This document shows, piece by piece, positions 9,248 through 17,955 of a stretch of DNA of 64,000 nucleotides (its first letter is position 1; the number at the start of each line of letters is the position of its first letter). The position numbers and the translations under genes are program-made. The notes under the pieces are model-generated. The model was not told where the DNA came from. It saw only the letters and a program-made list of their open reading frames with translations, and searched no databases. The DNA is taken from assembly GCF_000196615.1 (NCBI RefSeq), contig NC_014306.1, forward strand, positions 4,092,001 through 4,156,000, in the 5' to 3' direction. This DNA comes from Erwinia billingiae Eb661 (GTDB lineage: Bacteria > Pseudomonadota > Gammaproteobacteria > Enterobacterales > Enterobacteriaceae).

Positions 9248-11398
9248 TTACGCGTTAAGCATGTAGCCAAACAGACGCTTCACGCCATTCTCATCGGCTT
9301 CGGCATAGACGCCCTGCAGTTCCGGCGAGAAGCCAGGCAGCAGATTAAGCCCTTCTTCCAGTGCCAGGAAGTAGCGTTGAACCGCCCCGCCCCAAGCTTC
9401 GCCAGGCACAACACAGAGCACGCCCGGAGGATAAGGCAGTGCGCCTTCCGCCGCGATGCGTCCTTCCGCCTTCGCAATCGGCACCAGCTCGACGTTGCCA
9501 CGAATAAATTCGATATTGGCATCCTGCGGGTTCATCATCACTTTTGGCAGGCTTTCCTGACGGAACATCGCCTTCTGCAAATCCTTCACGCCATAGCTGA
9601 CGTACAGCTGATGCATCTCCTGACAGAGACGACGCAGGGTGTAACCTGCGTAGCGCTTCGCATTCTTGCGGTAGATGGTTGGCAGTACGTCGGATAACAG
9701 CGCATCCTCTTTGACGTGCTGTTCGAACTGCGCCAGCTTAGCCACCAGATGGGCCATTTTCTCGACGCTCTCTGCGGGCGTCAGCAGGAACAGGATCGAG
9801 TTAAGGTCGCATTTCTCTGGCACCACGCCATTTTCGCGCAGGTAGTTAGCCAGGATAGTGGCCGGGATGCCGAAGGACGCGTACTGACCGTTGGCGGCAT
9901 CGATGCCCGGCGTGGTCAGCAGCAGCTTACAGGGATCGATCAGGTACTGATCTTTCTCGTAGCCCTCAAAGCCATGCCAGTCAGCGCGCGGCGCAAAGCT
10001 AAAGTAGCGGGCATCCGAGGCGATGATTTCGGTTTTCGCATCCTGCCAGGGTTTGCCGTCCACTTCATCGGGAATAAACGGCTTAATCATTTCGCAGCGG
10101 GCAAGGATTGCTTTACGGGCATCGATGCCGAGGGTGACGCACTCGTGCCACAGGCGACGCCCTGCTTCGCCCTGATGCATTTTGGCATTCACGTCCAGCG
10201 CGGCAAACAGCGGATAGAACGGGCTGGTTGAGGCGTGCAGCATAAAGGCATTGTTGAGGCGTTTATGGCTACAGAAGCGCTTCTGGCCGCGCAGGTGGTT
10301 ATCTTTTTTATGGATCTGCGAGGTTTGCGAGAAACCGGCCTGCTGTTTATGCACCGACTGGGTAACAAAGATGCCCGGATCGTTTTCATTGAGTTCCAGC
10401 AGCAGCGGCGAGCAGGCTTCCATCACCGGAATAAACTGTTCATAGCCGACCCATGCCGAGTCAAACAGGATGTAGTCGCAGAGGTGGCCGATGCTGTCGA
10501 TCACTCTACGGGCGTTATAGACGGTGCCGTCGTAGGTGCCAAGCTGGATCACCGCCAGGCGGAAAGGACGGGCTTCCTGCGCGCGTTCCGGCGCCACCTG
10601 TTTAATCTGCTCGCGGATGTAGTCCTCGTTAAAGCAGCGCGCATCGATACCGCCGATAAAGCCAAACGGGTTGCGGGCGGTTTCGAGGTAGATCGGGGTC
10701 GCACCGGCCTGGATCAACGCGCCGTGGTGGTTCGATTTATGGTTGTTGCGGTCGAAGAGCACCAGGTCCCCGCGCGTCAGCAAGGCGTTGGTCACCACTT
10801 TATTGGCGCTGGAGGTGCCGTTCAGCACGAAATAGGTTTTATCGGCGTTGAAGACTTTCGCGGCAAACTTTTGTGCATGTTTCGCCGATCCTTCGTGGAT
10901 CAGCAGGTCGCCCAGCTTTACGTCGGCATTGCACATATCGGCGCGGAAGACGTTTTCGCCGAAGAAGTCGAAGAACTGACGTCCAGCTGGGTGCTTTTTG
11001 AAGAAAGCGCCGCCCTGGTGGCCGGGACAGGCAAAGGTGCTGTTATCCATCGCGACATATTTGGTCAGCGTATTAAAGAACGGCGGCAGCAGTTCGCTCT
11101 GGTATTCGGACGCGGCGGCTTCGAGTTTGATCGCATCGTCCCCGGCACCGGTCAGCAGGCCGACGTTTTCCGGCAGGTCAATTTCCTGTTCCTGCTCAGG
11201 GTAGTCCAGCGAGATAAACACCGGCAGGTTAAAGCCGGTATGGCGCAGCAGCGCCAGCATGCCGCTACGGGAGTCGGCAACAGAAACGACCACCGCCGCC
11301 ACATCCGTAAAATCAGTTTTCTCCAGCGTAACGACTTCGCGTCCGGTCTGGAGGTGGATAGCCACAGTGGTGCTGGCTGCAATTTTCAGTGGTGTCAT
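9248..11398 (-). CDS. speC: Ornithine decarboxylase (biosynthetic, SpeC)
   Basis: A 716-residue PLP-dependent fold-type I decarboxylase that converts ornithine to putrescine. It has an N-terminal wing domain, then TFACPGHQGGAFFKKHPAG, HNHKSNHHGAL region, and the PLP Schiff-base lysine at Lys351 within TQSVHKQQAGFSQ. The C-terminal ALPYPPGVLCVVPGE is intact. Length agrees with SpeC (711 aa). Identity as SpeC rather than the inducible SpeF rests on location: in E. coli speC lies just past mltC and near pheV, and no potE antiporter gene follows here. A ~240-base leader with a stem-loop (CTCACC/GGTGAG near 11587-11602) precedes it. Confidence 0.93.
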   Translation of the reverse strand: MTPLKIAASTTVAIHLQTGREVVTLEKTDFTDVAAVVVSVADSRSGMLALLRHTGFNLPVFISLDYPEQEQEIDLPENVGLLTGAGDDAIKLEAAASEYQSELLPPFFNTLTKYVAMDNSTFACPGHQGGAFFKKHPAGRQFFDFFGENVFRADMCNADVKLGDLLIHEGSAKHAQKFAAKVFNADKTYFVLNGTSSANKVVTNALLTRGDLVLFDRNNHKSNHHGALIQAGATPIYLETARNPFGFIGGIDARCFNEDYIREQIKQVAPERAQEARPFRLAVIQLGTYDGTVYNARRVIDSIGHLCDYILFDSAWVGYEQFIPVMEACSPLLLELNENDPGIFVTQSVHKQQAGFSQTSQIHKKDNHLRGQKRFCSHKRLNNAFMLHASTSPFYPLFAALDVNAKMHQGEAGRRLWHECVTLGIDARKAILARCEMIKPFIPDEVDGKPWQDAKTEIIASDARYFSFAPRADWHGFEGYEKDQYLIDPCKLLLTTPGIDAANGQYASFGIPATILANYLRENGVVPEKCDLNSILFLLTPAESVEKMAHLVAKLAQFEQHVKEDALLSDVLPTIYRKNAKRYAGYTLRRLCQEMHQLYVSYGVKDLQKAMFRQESLPKVMMNPQDANIEFIRGNVELVPIAKAEGRIAAEGALPYPPGVLCVVPGEAWGGAVQRYFLALEEGLNLLPGFSPELQGVYAEADENGVKRLFGYMLNA

Positions 11399-11952
11399 AG
11401 CACAAATCCTCAGGCGTCAAGGATGAGTGGGTGCCAGAGGCACAGCAATGGGAGACGGCAATAGCCCTCTTCCGGCGAAAGGTGTCAGACAGGTGAACAG
11501 CCAACAGGGTCCGGCTTCAACCGATAGACATCAGTAAAATCAGATCGCGTCTGTTTTTACTCATGGCCAACAGTAAGCGTATGAAAACCTCACCGCACGG
11601 TGAGAGATTTTTTCGACAGGATGTGACAAGCGGATCGGCGCGCCAGCGACATACGTGAATGTCGGGTACAGGTGCTGTTTTTCAGCAGTGAACCAGGCAT
11701 GGCGGCGACCTTAAAGTGGCGTGGTGACGTTATCCGTCAGAGTGGGCGCAATGATGGCACTTTTTTTTTTCAGGTTCAAGACGGCGGGTGAATTTAGCGG
11801 CTGGCGGCAGGTTGGCTAACCTATTGATATTTAGCAGGTAAAATTGTCGATAAAAATAAAAAAGGTTATTTTTCTGTTGGTTATGCAGTTTTGTTGCAAA
11901 GATATTCAACGGGGTGAAGGTCAACACCGGCTTCGTGGTTTGGCGTCAGCAT

Positions 11953-12038
11953 AGAGCGCGGTATCCGAGACGCCGTAAATCCGTCCCTGGAGGCTTGGCT
12001 GCGGCATCCCTGCCGCAGACACTCGGCTACCGCGCTCT
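11953..12038 (+). repeat. Palindromic intergenic element, copy 1
   Basis: An 86-base element bounded by inverted arms AGAGCGCGGTATCCGAG and CTCGGCTACCGCGCTCT (16 of 17 pair). Inside is a conserved core starting GACGCCGTAAATCCGTCC, and an 8-bp hairpin CTGCGGCA-TCCC-TGCCGCAG. Copy 2 has the same core in the other orientation but a different arm sequence. The layout resembles intergenic repeats known in Enterobacterales; I cannot name the family. Confidence 0.75.
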
Positions 12039-12192
12039 TTGCCGCCACCTTATAACATTCGTGTAGTTGATAGGTTTGGTGGATACACAGGTCAAAGGCA
12101 GGGTTTGTTTGGCTTAGAGCTGGCAGGCAGCACTAATCTGCTTTTGAAGTGTGTTGCCCCTATTTAAGCAGGCGACTTTGAAGCTTAGGGGA

Positions 12193-12293
12193 AGGGAGAG
12201 AGAGTTGATAAGCAAAGCATCGGCGACAGGGATGTCGCCGCTGAGCCCCCAGGGATGGGTGCACGGCGTCTTTGTGTTCAACTCTCTCTTCCT
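12193..12293 (-). repeat. Palindromic intergenic element, copy 2
   Basis: About 100 bases bounded by arms AGGGAGAGAGAGTTGA and TCAACTCTCTCTTCCT (15 of 16 pair). Read on the minus strand the core begins GACGCCGTGCACCCATCC, clearly the same as copy 1, with an 8-bp hairpin CGGCGACA-TCCC-TGTCGCCG (plus-strand loop GGGA). Arms differ completely from copy 1 but are complementary to each other. Confidence 0.75.
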
Positions 12294-12299
12294 GAGCGT

Positions 12300-12506
12300 G
12301 CCACCAGAACATACAGACGACTTTCCGCATTCCAGCCCACTGTCCCGTCAACCTTGCCACCCCAACTCACAGACGACTTACCGTACTCCACAGCCCACTC
12401 TCACCCAATCTTGCCACCCCACCCACAGACGACTTACCGTACTCCACAGCCCACTCTCCTCCTACTTTGCCACCAGAAAAAACAGACGACCTACCAAACC
12501 CCAGAG
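12300..12506. repeat. Tandem repeat, ~56-bp unit, 3.7 copies
   Basis: Units start at 12300, 12356, 12413 and 12469 (lengths 56, 57, 56, then a partial one). Each begins GCCACC and contains ACAGACGAC followed by a CCG(T/C)A(C/T)TCC-type segment and CAGCCCACT. Units 2 and 3 are the most alike; units 1 and 4 are diverged. The array abuts the stop codon of the oxidoreductase at 12507. Units are contiguous with no spacers, so this is not CRISPR. Confidence 0.85.
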
Positions 12507-13835
12507 CTACAGCCAGTGCTGCGCCGCGATCTTCTCGCCGTCGCTGAAGCGCGCCATCCGAAATGCCGTGGGATCGACTATCGGTTTTGAACCGATCACC
12601 AAATCAGCCATCAACTGCCCTGCGGCGGGCGCGATGCCGAAACCGTGCCCGGAAAAACCGGTGGCGATGAACAGACCGGGCACCGTTGGCGCGCCTGAAA
12701 TCACCGGGATCGCATCCGGCATCGTGTCGATCATTCCGCCCCAACTTTGCGCGACCTGCACGTTGCCCAGCGCTGGCAACCACTGCTGCAGATTAATCAG
12801 GATCTGTTTGAGCACCGCCGGATCGATCTGTGGATCCAACACCCGGATCCGCTCATACAGCGAGACTTTATCCGCCTGACCAGGCCGCCAGTGCAACGCT
12901 TCTTCCACAAAACGCTGCCCCAACCGCAACTGTAACGCCTTGCGCTCCTGCCAGAACGCCGGGAAAAAAGCCTTCAGAAAACGTAACGAATCAGGCGTGA
13001 TATCGGCGGTATTGAGCGCGGAACTGGCGATGGTCAGCCCACCGTCCAACCGCTTGCGCATCGCGACGCCGCCAAAACTGACGCAGGGCGCGATTTCACA
13101 ATTTACCGGCCGGGTTCTCATCACCGTCGACAAAACCTTTAATTGCGGCAAGGTGATCCCCATTCCCTGCAACAACAACCGGGACCAGACGCCGCCAGCC
13201 ACCACCACCGACTGACAGGCCACCGCTCCGTGCTCGGTCACCACGTGACTCACCCGTCCGGCAGCACGCTCAATGGTTCGCACGGCGCAATGCTGCTGAA
13301 TATTCACTCCCAACGCCATCGCGTACATCGCCATCGCGGGCGCGGCTTTTTGTGGCTCGGCCCGACCATCCAACGGCGTCCACATGCCACCGGCTATCGC
13401 CTGATTCAGGCCCGGAAGCCTGGCGGCGGTCTGCGCTGCCGACAGCATTTCACTGTGAATATCATACTGACGGGCTTCGTCACACCAACGCTGATGCCGA
13501 TCGCGCTGCGCTTCAGTGCGTGAGGTGTAGAGAATGCCCTCGCGGCGAAAACCGGTTTCCCGACCCACCAACTGATTCATCCCCTCCCACATTCTCAAAC
13601 TTTGTTCGATCAACGGCAGCTCGCGCAGATCGCGCCCGGCCCGGCGGCACCAGCCCCAGTTGCGGCTGGATTGCTCGGCGGCAACGGTGCCCTTCTCCAA
13701 CAGAACAACCTGGATCCCTCGCTGAGCCAGCGACAACGCCGTCGCCACCCCAATAATCCCTCCACCGATCACCACCACTTCCGCCTGTGTCGGGAAGATT
13801 GCCGACGATGGCACTAAATCAACGACTGGACCCAT
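12507..13835 (-). CDS. FAD-dependent amino acid/amine oxidoreductase (DadA/SoxB-like)
   Basis: A 442-residue DAO-family flavoprotein. The Rossmann FAD motif is near residues 19-45 (VVVIGGGIIGVATALSLAQRG, then VVLLEKG), followed by EQSSRNWGWCRRAGRD and the C-terminal FAD-contacting segment LFIATGFSGHGFGIAPAAG. Proteins of this type oxidise D-amino acids, glycine derivatives or N-methyl amino acids. It is the third gene of a minus-strand operon iclR-SDR-oxidoreductase, 13 bases after the SDR gene. The neighbouring divergent ABC importer with a second FAD oxidase suggests uptake and oxidation of one amino-acid-like compound. The substrate is not deducible. Confidence 0.85.
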   Translation of the reverse strand: MGPVVDLVPSSAIFPTQAEVVVIGGGIIGVATALSLAQRGIQVVLLEKGTVAAEQSSRNWGWCRRAGRDLRELPLIEQSLRMWEGMNQLVGRETGFRREGILYTSRTEAQRDRHQRWCDEARQYDIHSEMLSAAQTAARLPGLNQAIAGGMWTPLDGRAEPQKAAPAMAMYAMALGVNIQQHCAVRTIERAAGRVSHVVTEHGAVACQSVVVAGGVWSRLLLQGMGITLPQLKVLSTVMRTRPVNCEIAPCVSFGGVAMRKRLDGGLTIASSALNTADITPDSLRFLKAFFPAFWQERKALQLRLGQRFVEEALHWRPGQADKVSLYERIRVLDPQIDPAVLKQILINLQQWLPALGNVQVAQSWGGMIDTMPDAIPVISGAPTVPGLFIATGFSGHGFGIAPAAGQLMADLVIGSKPIVDPTAFRMARFSDGEKIAAQHWL

Positions 13836-13848
13836 GACTTACCCTCAC

Positions 13849-14553
13849 TTAGTATTGATCTTCCACGGTCCAGTTCACCGGGATCTCCGCAATGCTGGTG
13901 GTGGTCGGCAGCTCCAGCACCGTGCGCACCAGATGCGCCAAATCCTCGGGCTGCGTCATCTTCTCCGCCGGCACTTCCGTCAGCGCGGTGCCCATATCGG
14001 TCGCAACATACCCCGGACAGATGGCGGTGGATCGAATGCCGTCTTCATCACCAATCCGCCGCAGACCGTGAGCCAGCGCCAGTGCAGCAAACTTGCTCAT
14101 CGCGTACAGGCTTGAACGCTCTGCGCGCACGCGCTTACCGGATAACGAAACCAGCGTCACAATCCGCCCGCTGCCGCTGGCTACCAGATGCGGCCAGGCC
14201 TTGCGGCTCAGACGCATCGGCGACTTCACGTTGACGTCAAAAGTGCGGTCAAACTCGTCGTCGGTGGCGGTCAGCACCGAAACCGGCAGCATCATCCCGG
14301 CGTTATGGATCACCGCGTCGATGCGGCCAAATTTTGCGATGGTGGCCGCAATCCAGTCGTCTTCGGTGGCGCCATCCAGCGCATCAAATCGACAGACCAG
14401 CTGATGCTCAGGATCGGCGTTGGCCACCTCTTCCGGCGTCCGGCATCCCAGGCTCACCGCCCAACCGTTCGCCAATAAATTTGCGGCAATGGCCGCACCA
14501 ATTCCACGGCTGGCACCGCTGATCAGCGCCACGCGCCGGGTAGAAGCATTCAT
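13849..14553 (-). CDS. SDR family oxidoreductase
   Basis: A 234-residue classical short-chain dehydrogenase/reductase. The cofactor motif GASRGIGAAIA is at about residues 14-24, NAG is present (VIHNAGMM), and the catalytic Ser-Tyr-x3-Lys is SLSGK...SLYAMSKFAAL. Arg/Asp choice after beta-2 is unclear so NAD versus NADP cannot be assigned. It is located between the iclR-type gene (15 bases upstream) and the FAD oxidoreductase (13 bases downstream), so it is a step in the same catabolic route. Confidence 0.88.
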   Translation of the reverse strand: MNASTRRVALISGASRGIGAAIAANLLANGWAVSLGCRTPEEVANADPEHQLVCRFDALDGATEDDWIAATIAKFGRIDAVIHNAGMMLPVSVLTATDDEFDRTFDVNVKSPMRLSRKAWPHLVASGSGRIVTLVSLSGKRVRAERSSLYAMSKFAALALAHGLRRIGDEDGIRSTAICPGYVATDMGTALTEVPAEKMTQPEDLAHLVRTVLELPTTTSIAEIPVNWTVEDQY

Positions 14554-14568
14554 CAGGTTATTCTCCAG

Positions 14569-15372
14569 TTAGCTCATTGATGCCCGCAGACGCGTATCCA
14601 GCGGACTTAACATCGGTTCTACGCCAGCCACTTCTTCCTGCAATAACGCCACATAGCGCTGCACGGCGTCCGGCGTCAAACGGGGTGACAATACGGTTAA
14701 GCCCAGCGATCCCACCACGCCCGCACCCGCCACGCGGATCGGCACCGACACTCCGCCGATCCCCGGCAATAATTCGCCAGGATCCAGCGCGTAACCGCGC
14801 GAGGCGGTTTGATCGATCAACGACTGCAGTCGGGTTTTGGTCAGGATCGGCCAATTATTCAGCCGCAGCGCATTACGTTCGAGGATCGCCTGCTGCGTCT
14901 CCGCGTCGAGAAACGACAGGATCGCCAGACTGCCGGGACCCAGACCGAGCGGCACCGCGCCGCCTATCGAGCCGGTCAGCGTCTGCATCTGAAAATCACT
15001 GTCATAACGGTCGATACACACCGAATCATCACGGTCGCGCGCCATCAGCATCACCGTCTCGCCGGTCAACTGCCGCAGACGTTCCAGCGCCGGCTGGAAG
15101 TGGCGACGCAGGCCTGGCCCTTTGGCCGCCTTCGCCCCGTAAATCAGGAGCTTGGTGCCCAGCCGGTAGCACTTATCCCCCTGGGCTTTATGCAACAGCT
15201 GATGATCCACCAGCGAATTCAAAATGCGGTGACAGGTCACCTTGTTGAGCCCGGACAGCTCGCACAGCGTTTTCAGCGTCAGACCTTCGCTGCCCACGTC
15301 TGAAACCAGGTCCAGCAGCATCACCGCACGGTCCAGAAGCTGGACCCCGTTTTTCCCCTGAGCGTCGCTCAT
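14569..15372 (-). CDS. IclR family transcriptional regulator
   Basis: A 267-residue IclR-type regulator. The N-terminal winged helix-turn-helix spans about residues 10-70 (VQLLDRAVMLLDLVSD, LKTLCELSGLNKVTCHRILNSLVDHQLL), followed by the effector-binding domain with GIGGVSVPI. It begins the minus-strand operon with the SDR and FAD oxidoreductase genes and is divergent from the ABC transporter operon. A perfect palindrome 12 bases upstream of its start is the likely operator, so it probably autoregulates and controls both operons. Confidence 0.9.
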   Translation of the reverse strand: MSDAQGKNGVQLLDRAVMLLDLVSDVGSEGLTLKTLCELSGLNKVTCHRILNSLVDHQLLHKAQGDKCYRLGTKLLIYGAKAAKGPGLRRHFQPALERLRQLTGETVMLMARDRDDSVCIDRYDSDFQMQTLTGSIGGAVPLGLGPGSLAILSFLDAETQQAILERNALRLNNWPILTKTRLQSLIDQTASRGYALDPGELLPGIGGVSVPIRVAGAGVVGSLGLTVLSPRLTPDAVQRYVALLQEEVAGVEPMLSPLDTRLRASMS

Positions 15373-15383
15373 CGCCCCTCCAG

Positions 15384-15430
15384 AATTCCACTATGTGGAA
15401 TTTTTAATTATAAGATTTCAATATGTGGTT
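15384..15430. promoter_or_regulatory. IclR-type operator region (one perfect, one degenerate site)
   Basis: The 8-3-8 palindrome AATTCCAC-TAT-GTGGAATT (15384-15402) is perfect. A second site TTTCAATATGTGGTT (15416-15430) matches 11 of 15 positions. Both lie in the 230-base divergent region between the iclR-type gene and the substrate-binding-protein gene, spaced about 31 bases centre to centre. Confidence 0.6.
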
Positions 15431-15602
15431 TTTTGTTGACTAAATTTCTAGCAGATTTCACACTCGGTTGGCAAGTGAGATGCATTTTTAAGCACACCAG
15501 GGCTAAAAAAGAATCAGAGCATCGCGCTGCCGACAGACCAAAACCTGAGCCGAAAAGGCCGGAAATCACCTGCAATCACCACGACATCGGAAGGATGTAA
15601 AC

Positions 15603-16418
15603 ATGAAAAGAAATCGCGCACTGATGGCTCTTTCCCTGCTGATTATGGCTCCTGTTATTACCCATGCTGACACCCTGTCCGATATCAAAAGTCGTGGCGT
15701 ACTGACCGTGGGTATCAAAAACGATTATCCGCCGTACGGCTTTATGAATGCCGAGGGCAAAACGGTCGGCTTTGAAGTGGATCTAGCGCGATCCATCGCC
15801 GCTAACCTGCTCGGATCACCCGACAAAATCAAACTGGTGCCGGTCAACGCCTCTAACCGCATTCAGTTTCTGCAGTCCGGCCAGATCGACCTGATTATGG
15901 CCACGCTGGGCGTAACGCCAGAGCGCGCCAAAGAAATTGATTTCACCGTTGAGTATGTTTCGGCAGCGGGCCCGTCGGTGATGGCGCGCAAAGAAGCCAA
16001 ATTCAACCAGTGGGAACAGCTGAAAGGCCAGAAAATCTGCGGCATTCAGGGCTCTTACTACAACAAAACGCTGACGCAGAAATACGGCATCCAGCTGGTG
16101 AACTTCACTGCCCTGCCGGAAGCCTATCGCGCGTTGCAGGATAACCGCTGCGTGGCGATGGTCTTCGATGACATGACCTTGCAGAACAAGCTGGGCGAGC
16201 CGGGCTGGAGCGACTACAAAATTGCCATCAAGCCTTACGAGTTCCTGCCGATGGCGGGCGGACTGCGCAAGGGTGACGAGGCGTTCAAAAACGCGGTTAA
16301 CGCGGCAATCGTGAAAACGGAAGGCGAAAACAAGCTGGTTGAATGGCAGAGCACCTACCATATGCCGCCCTCTGACTACATCACTAAGCGTGCCGAAGCC
16401 GCCCGCGCAGCCAAGTAA
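15603..16418 (+). CDS. Polar amino acid-type ABC transporter substrate-binding protein
   Basis: A 271-residue periplasmic binding protein of the family 3 (SBP_bac_3, GlnH/HisJ) type. The signal peptide MKRNRALMALSLLIMAPVITHA ends at an AXA-like site. Then DIKSRGVLTVGIKNDYPPYGF, GFEVDLARSIAANLLG and RIQFLQSGQIDLIMATLGVTPER are the classic blocks of this fold. GGAAGGA precedes the ATG. It leads a five-gene plus-strand operon (binding protein, two permeases, ATPase, FAD oxidoreductase) under the divergent IclR regulator. Confidence 0.93.
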   Translation: MKRNRALMALSLLIMAPVITHADTLSDIKSRGVLTVGIKNDYPPYGFMNAEGKTVGFEVDLARSIAANLLGSPDKIKLVPVNASNRIQFLQSGQIDLIMATLGVTPERAKEIDFTVEYVSAAGPSVMARKEAKFNQWEQLKGQKICGIQGSYYNKTLTQKYGIQLVNFTALPEAYRALQDNRCVAMVFDDMTLQNKLGEPGWSDYKIAIKPYEFLPMAGGLRKGDEAFKNAVNAAIVKTEGENKLVEWQSTYHMPPSDYITKRAEAARAAK

Positions 16419-16435
16419 GCGGCGGGAGCGTAACG

Positions 16436-17146
16436 ATGTTCGGACTCGATTATTCCTGGCTGCTGGATCCGACCTATCAGCAATGGCTGCTTCAGGGCGT
16501 GGTGCAGACGCTGGAGCTGGCGGCACTCTCTTCGGTGATTGCCATCGTCATCGGCCTGGCCGGTGCGCTTGGGCTGACCTTCAAAATCGCCTGGCTTGAT
16601 GCGCTAATCGAGCTGTTTGTAGAGCTGTTTCGCAACACGCCGCCGCTGCTGCAGATGCTGTTTTTCTACTTCACCCTGACGCAGATTGGCTTTACCGCCA
16701 CCGATCCGGTTACCGGGCTGCAGGTGCCGCTGGTCAGCGCCTTCGCCTCGGCAACCGTCTCGCTCAGCCTGTTTGGCGGCGCGCTGTGCATTGAAGCCTT
16801 TCGTTCCGGCTTTGATGCGGTGCCGAAAGCCACGCTGGAGGCGGCGCGATCCCTCGGCTATTCCCGCTGGGGACTGTTTGTGCACGTGCAGGCGCCGATT
16901 GCGTCACGCATCTGCCTGCCGCCGCTGACCAACGTACTGACCAATTTATTTAAAACCACCTCGCAGGCGTCGGTAATCACCGTGCCGGAGCTGATGTATG
17001 CCGCCGGACAGATCTACAACGACACCTTCCGCACGCTGGAAGTGATGCTGTTAGTGCTGCTGATTTATGTGGTGCTGGTCAGCCTGCTGGTGTGGTTTAT
17101 CGGCTGGGTCGAGCGTCGTCTCGCCTATCCCGGCTACGGAGGTTAA
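16436..17146 (+). CDS. Amino acid ABC transporter permease (first)
   Basis: A 236-residue HisM/GlnP-type inner-membrane permease with about five membrane helices. The conserved ELFRNTPPLLQMLFFYF segment and the ATPase-contacting EAA loop (EAARSLGYSRWGLFVHVQAP) are present. It follows the binding-protein gene by 17 bases and is paired with the second permease, as is normal for this heterodimeric importer type. Confidence 0.93.
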   Translation: MFGLDYSWLLDPTYQQWLLQGVVQTLELAALSSVIAIVIGLAGALGLTFKIAWLDALIELFVELFRNTPPLLQMLFFYFTLTQIGFTATDPVTGLQVPLVSAFASATVSLSLFGGALCIEAFRSGFDAVPKATLEAARSLGYSRWGLFVHVQAPIASRICLPPLTNVLTNLFKTTSQASVITVPELMYAAGQIYNDTFRTLEVMLLVLLIYVVLVSLLVWFIGWVERRLAYPGYGG

Positions 17147-17148
17147 TC

Positions 17149-17955
17149 ATGGATGCGCTCTATCTGAAGCGAAAGCGCCAGACCAAGCAGGCCTTTGCGC
17201 TGCTGGCGCTGATCGGACTGCTGTTAAGCATCTTTAACGATCCGGGTGGCGAATGGCATCAGGTGTGGTTGCGGCTGCCGCTGCTGTTAACCGGCAGTCA
17301 GCAAGGCTGGCCATGGTCGGGCGGCTTTGTGCTGAATATCTATATCAGCATTGTAAGCATGGCGCTTTCCACCGTGTTTGGCCTGCTGCTGGGGCTGGCG
17401 ATGATGGCCAAACGCCGCTGGCTCAGCCTGCCGGCCCGCGCGCTGATGAACTTTCTGCGCAACGCGCCCTGGCTGGTGCTGCTGTTCTCGATGCTCTACC
17501 TGCTGCCCTATCACGCCTCGCTGTTTGGCATTTCCTTTACCTTCTCACCGCTGTTTAAGGCGATTGTCGGGCTGAGCCTGCCCACCGCCGCCAACTTCGC
17601 CGAAGTGATCCGCGGTGCCGTGCAGTCGGTGCACAGCGGTCAGTGGGAATCCGCGCGCTCGATGGGCTACAGCTACTGGCAGATCTACCGACTGGTGATC
17701 CTGCCGCAGGCCTTCCGCCGCATCATCCCCGGCTGGATGAACCTGTATGCGCTGCTGACCATCTCCACCGCGCTGGCCACCGTCACCGGCGTGCAGGAAG
17801 TGGTCACGCTGTTGCGCACCACGCTGGCGACCGAAGGGGAAAGCACGCTGGTTTACTTCTACGTGACCGTGCTGCTGATGTTCTTCTTTTATTGCTACCC
17901 GATTGCGCTGCTGGCGCGTCGGCTGGAAAAAAATACCAAAGGGGAAGCTATATGA
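17149..17955 (+). CDS. Amino acid ABC transporter permease (second)
   Basis: A 268-residue permease of the same family as its neighbour. I place the start at ATG 17149 (GGAGG eight bases upstream, two bases after the previous stop); a longer frame exists but overlaps the first permease. It contains FLRNAPWLVLLFSMLYL and the EAA loop ESARSMGYSYWQIYRLVILP. The stop overlaps the ATPase start by four bases (ATGA). Confidence 0.92.
   Translation: MDALYLKRKRQTKQAFALLALIGLLLSIFNDPGGEWHQVWLRLPLLLTGSQQGWPWSGGFVLNIYISIVSMALSTVFGLLLGLAMMAKRRWLSLPARALMNFLRNAPWLVLLFSMLYLLPYHASLFGISFTFSPLFKAIVGLSLPTAANFAEVIRGAVQSVHSGQWESARSMGYSYWQIYRLVILPQAFRRIIPGWMNLYALLTISTALATVTGVQEVVTLLRTTLATEGESTLVYFYVTVLLMFFFYCYPIALLARRLEKNTKGEAI

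Larger units (their letters stand above)
11399..12506. other. 1.1-kb gene-free region with repeats upstream of speC
   Basis: I see no convincing protein gene here. On the minus strand the first ~240 bases form the speC leader, including a stem-loop near 11587-11602 and a T10 tract at about 11761. The remainder holds two copies of a palindromic element (11953-12038 and 12193-12293) and a 56-bp tandem repeat (12300-12506), described separately. The yqgA gene usually present near speC in E. coli is absent. Confidence 0.7.

Noticed and set aside
10235..11464. 409-codon plus-strand frame across speC
   Set aside because: Antisense to a clearly conserved ornithine decarboxylase; no ribosome-binding site or family features.
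11527..11574. Leader peptide for speC (15 codons from ATG near 11564, minus strand)
   Set aside because: No good ribosome-binding site, and it does not resemble the SpeFL arrest peptide.
12300..12506. Possible CRISPR array
   Set aside because: Units are contiguous and diverged with no unique spacers, the period includes the whole unit, and no cas genes are near.
12151..12879. 242-codon plus-strand frame over the repeats
   Set aside because: It runs through the tandem repeat and antisense to the FAD oxidoreductase; low-complexity Pro/Thr/Ser product with no conserved motif.
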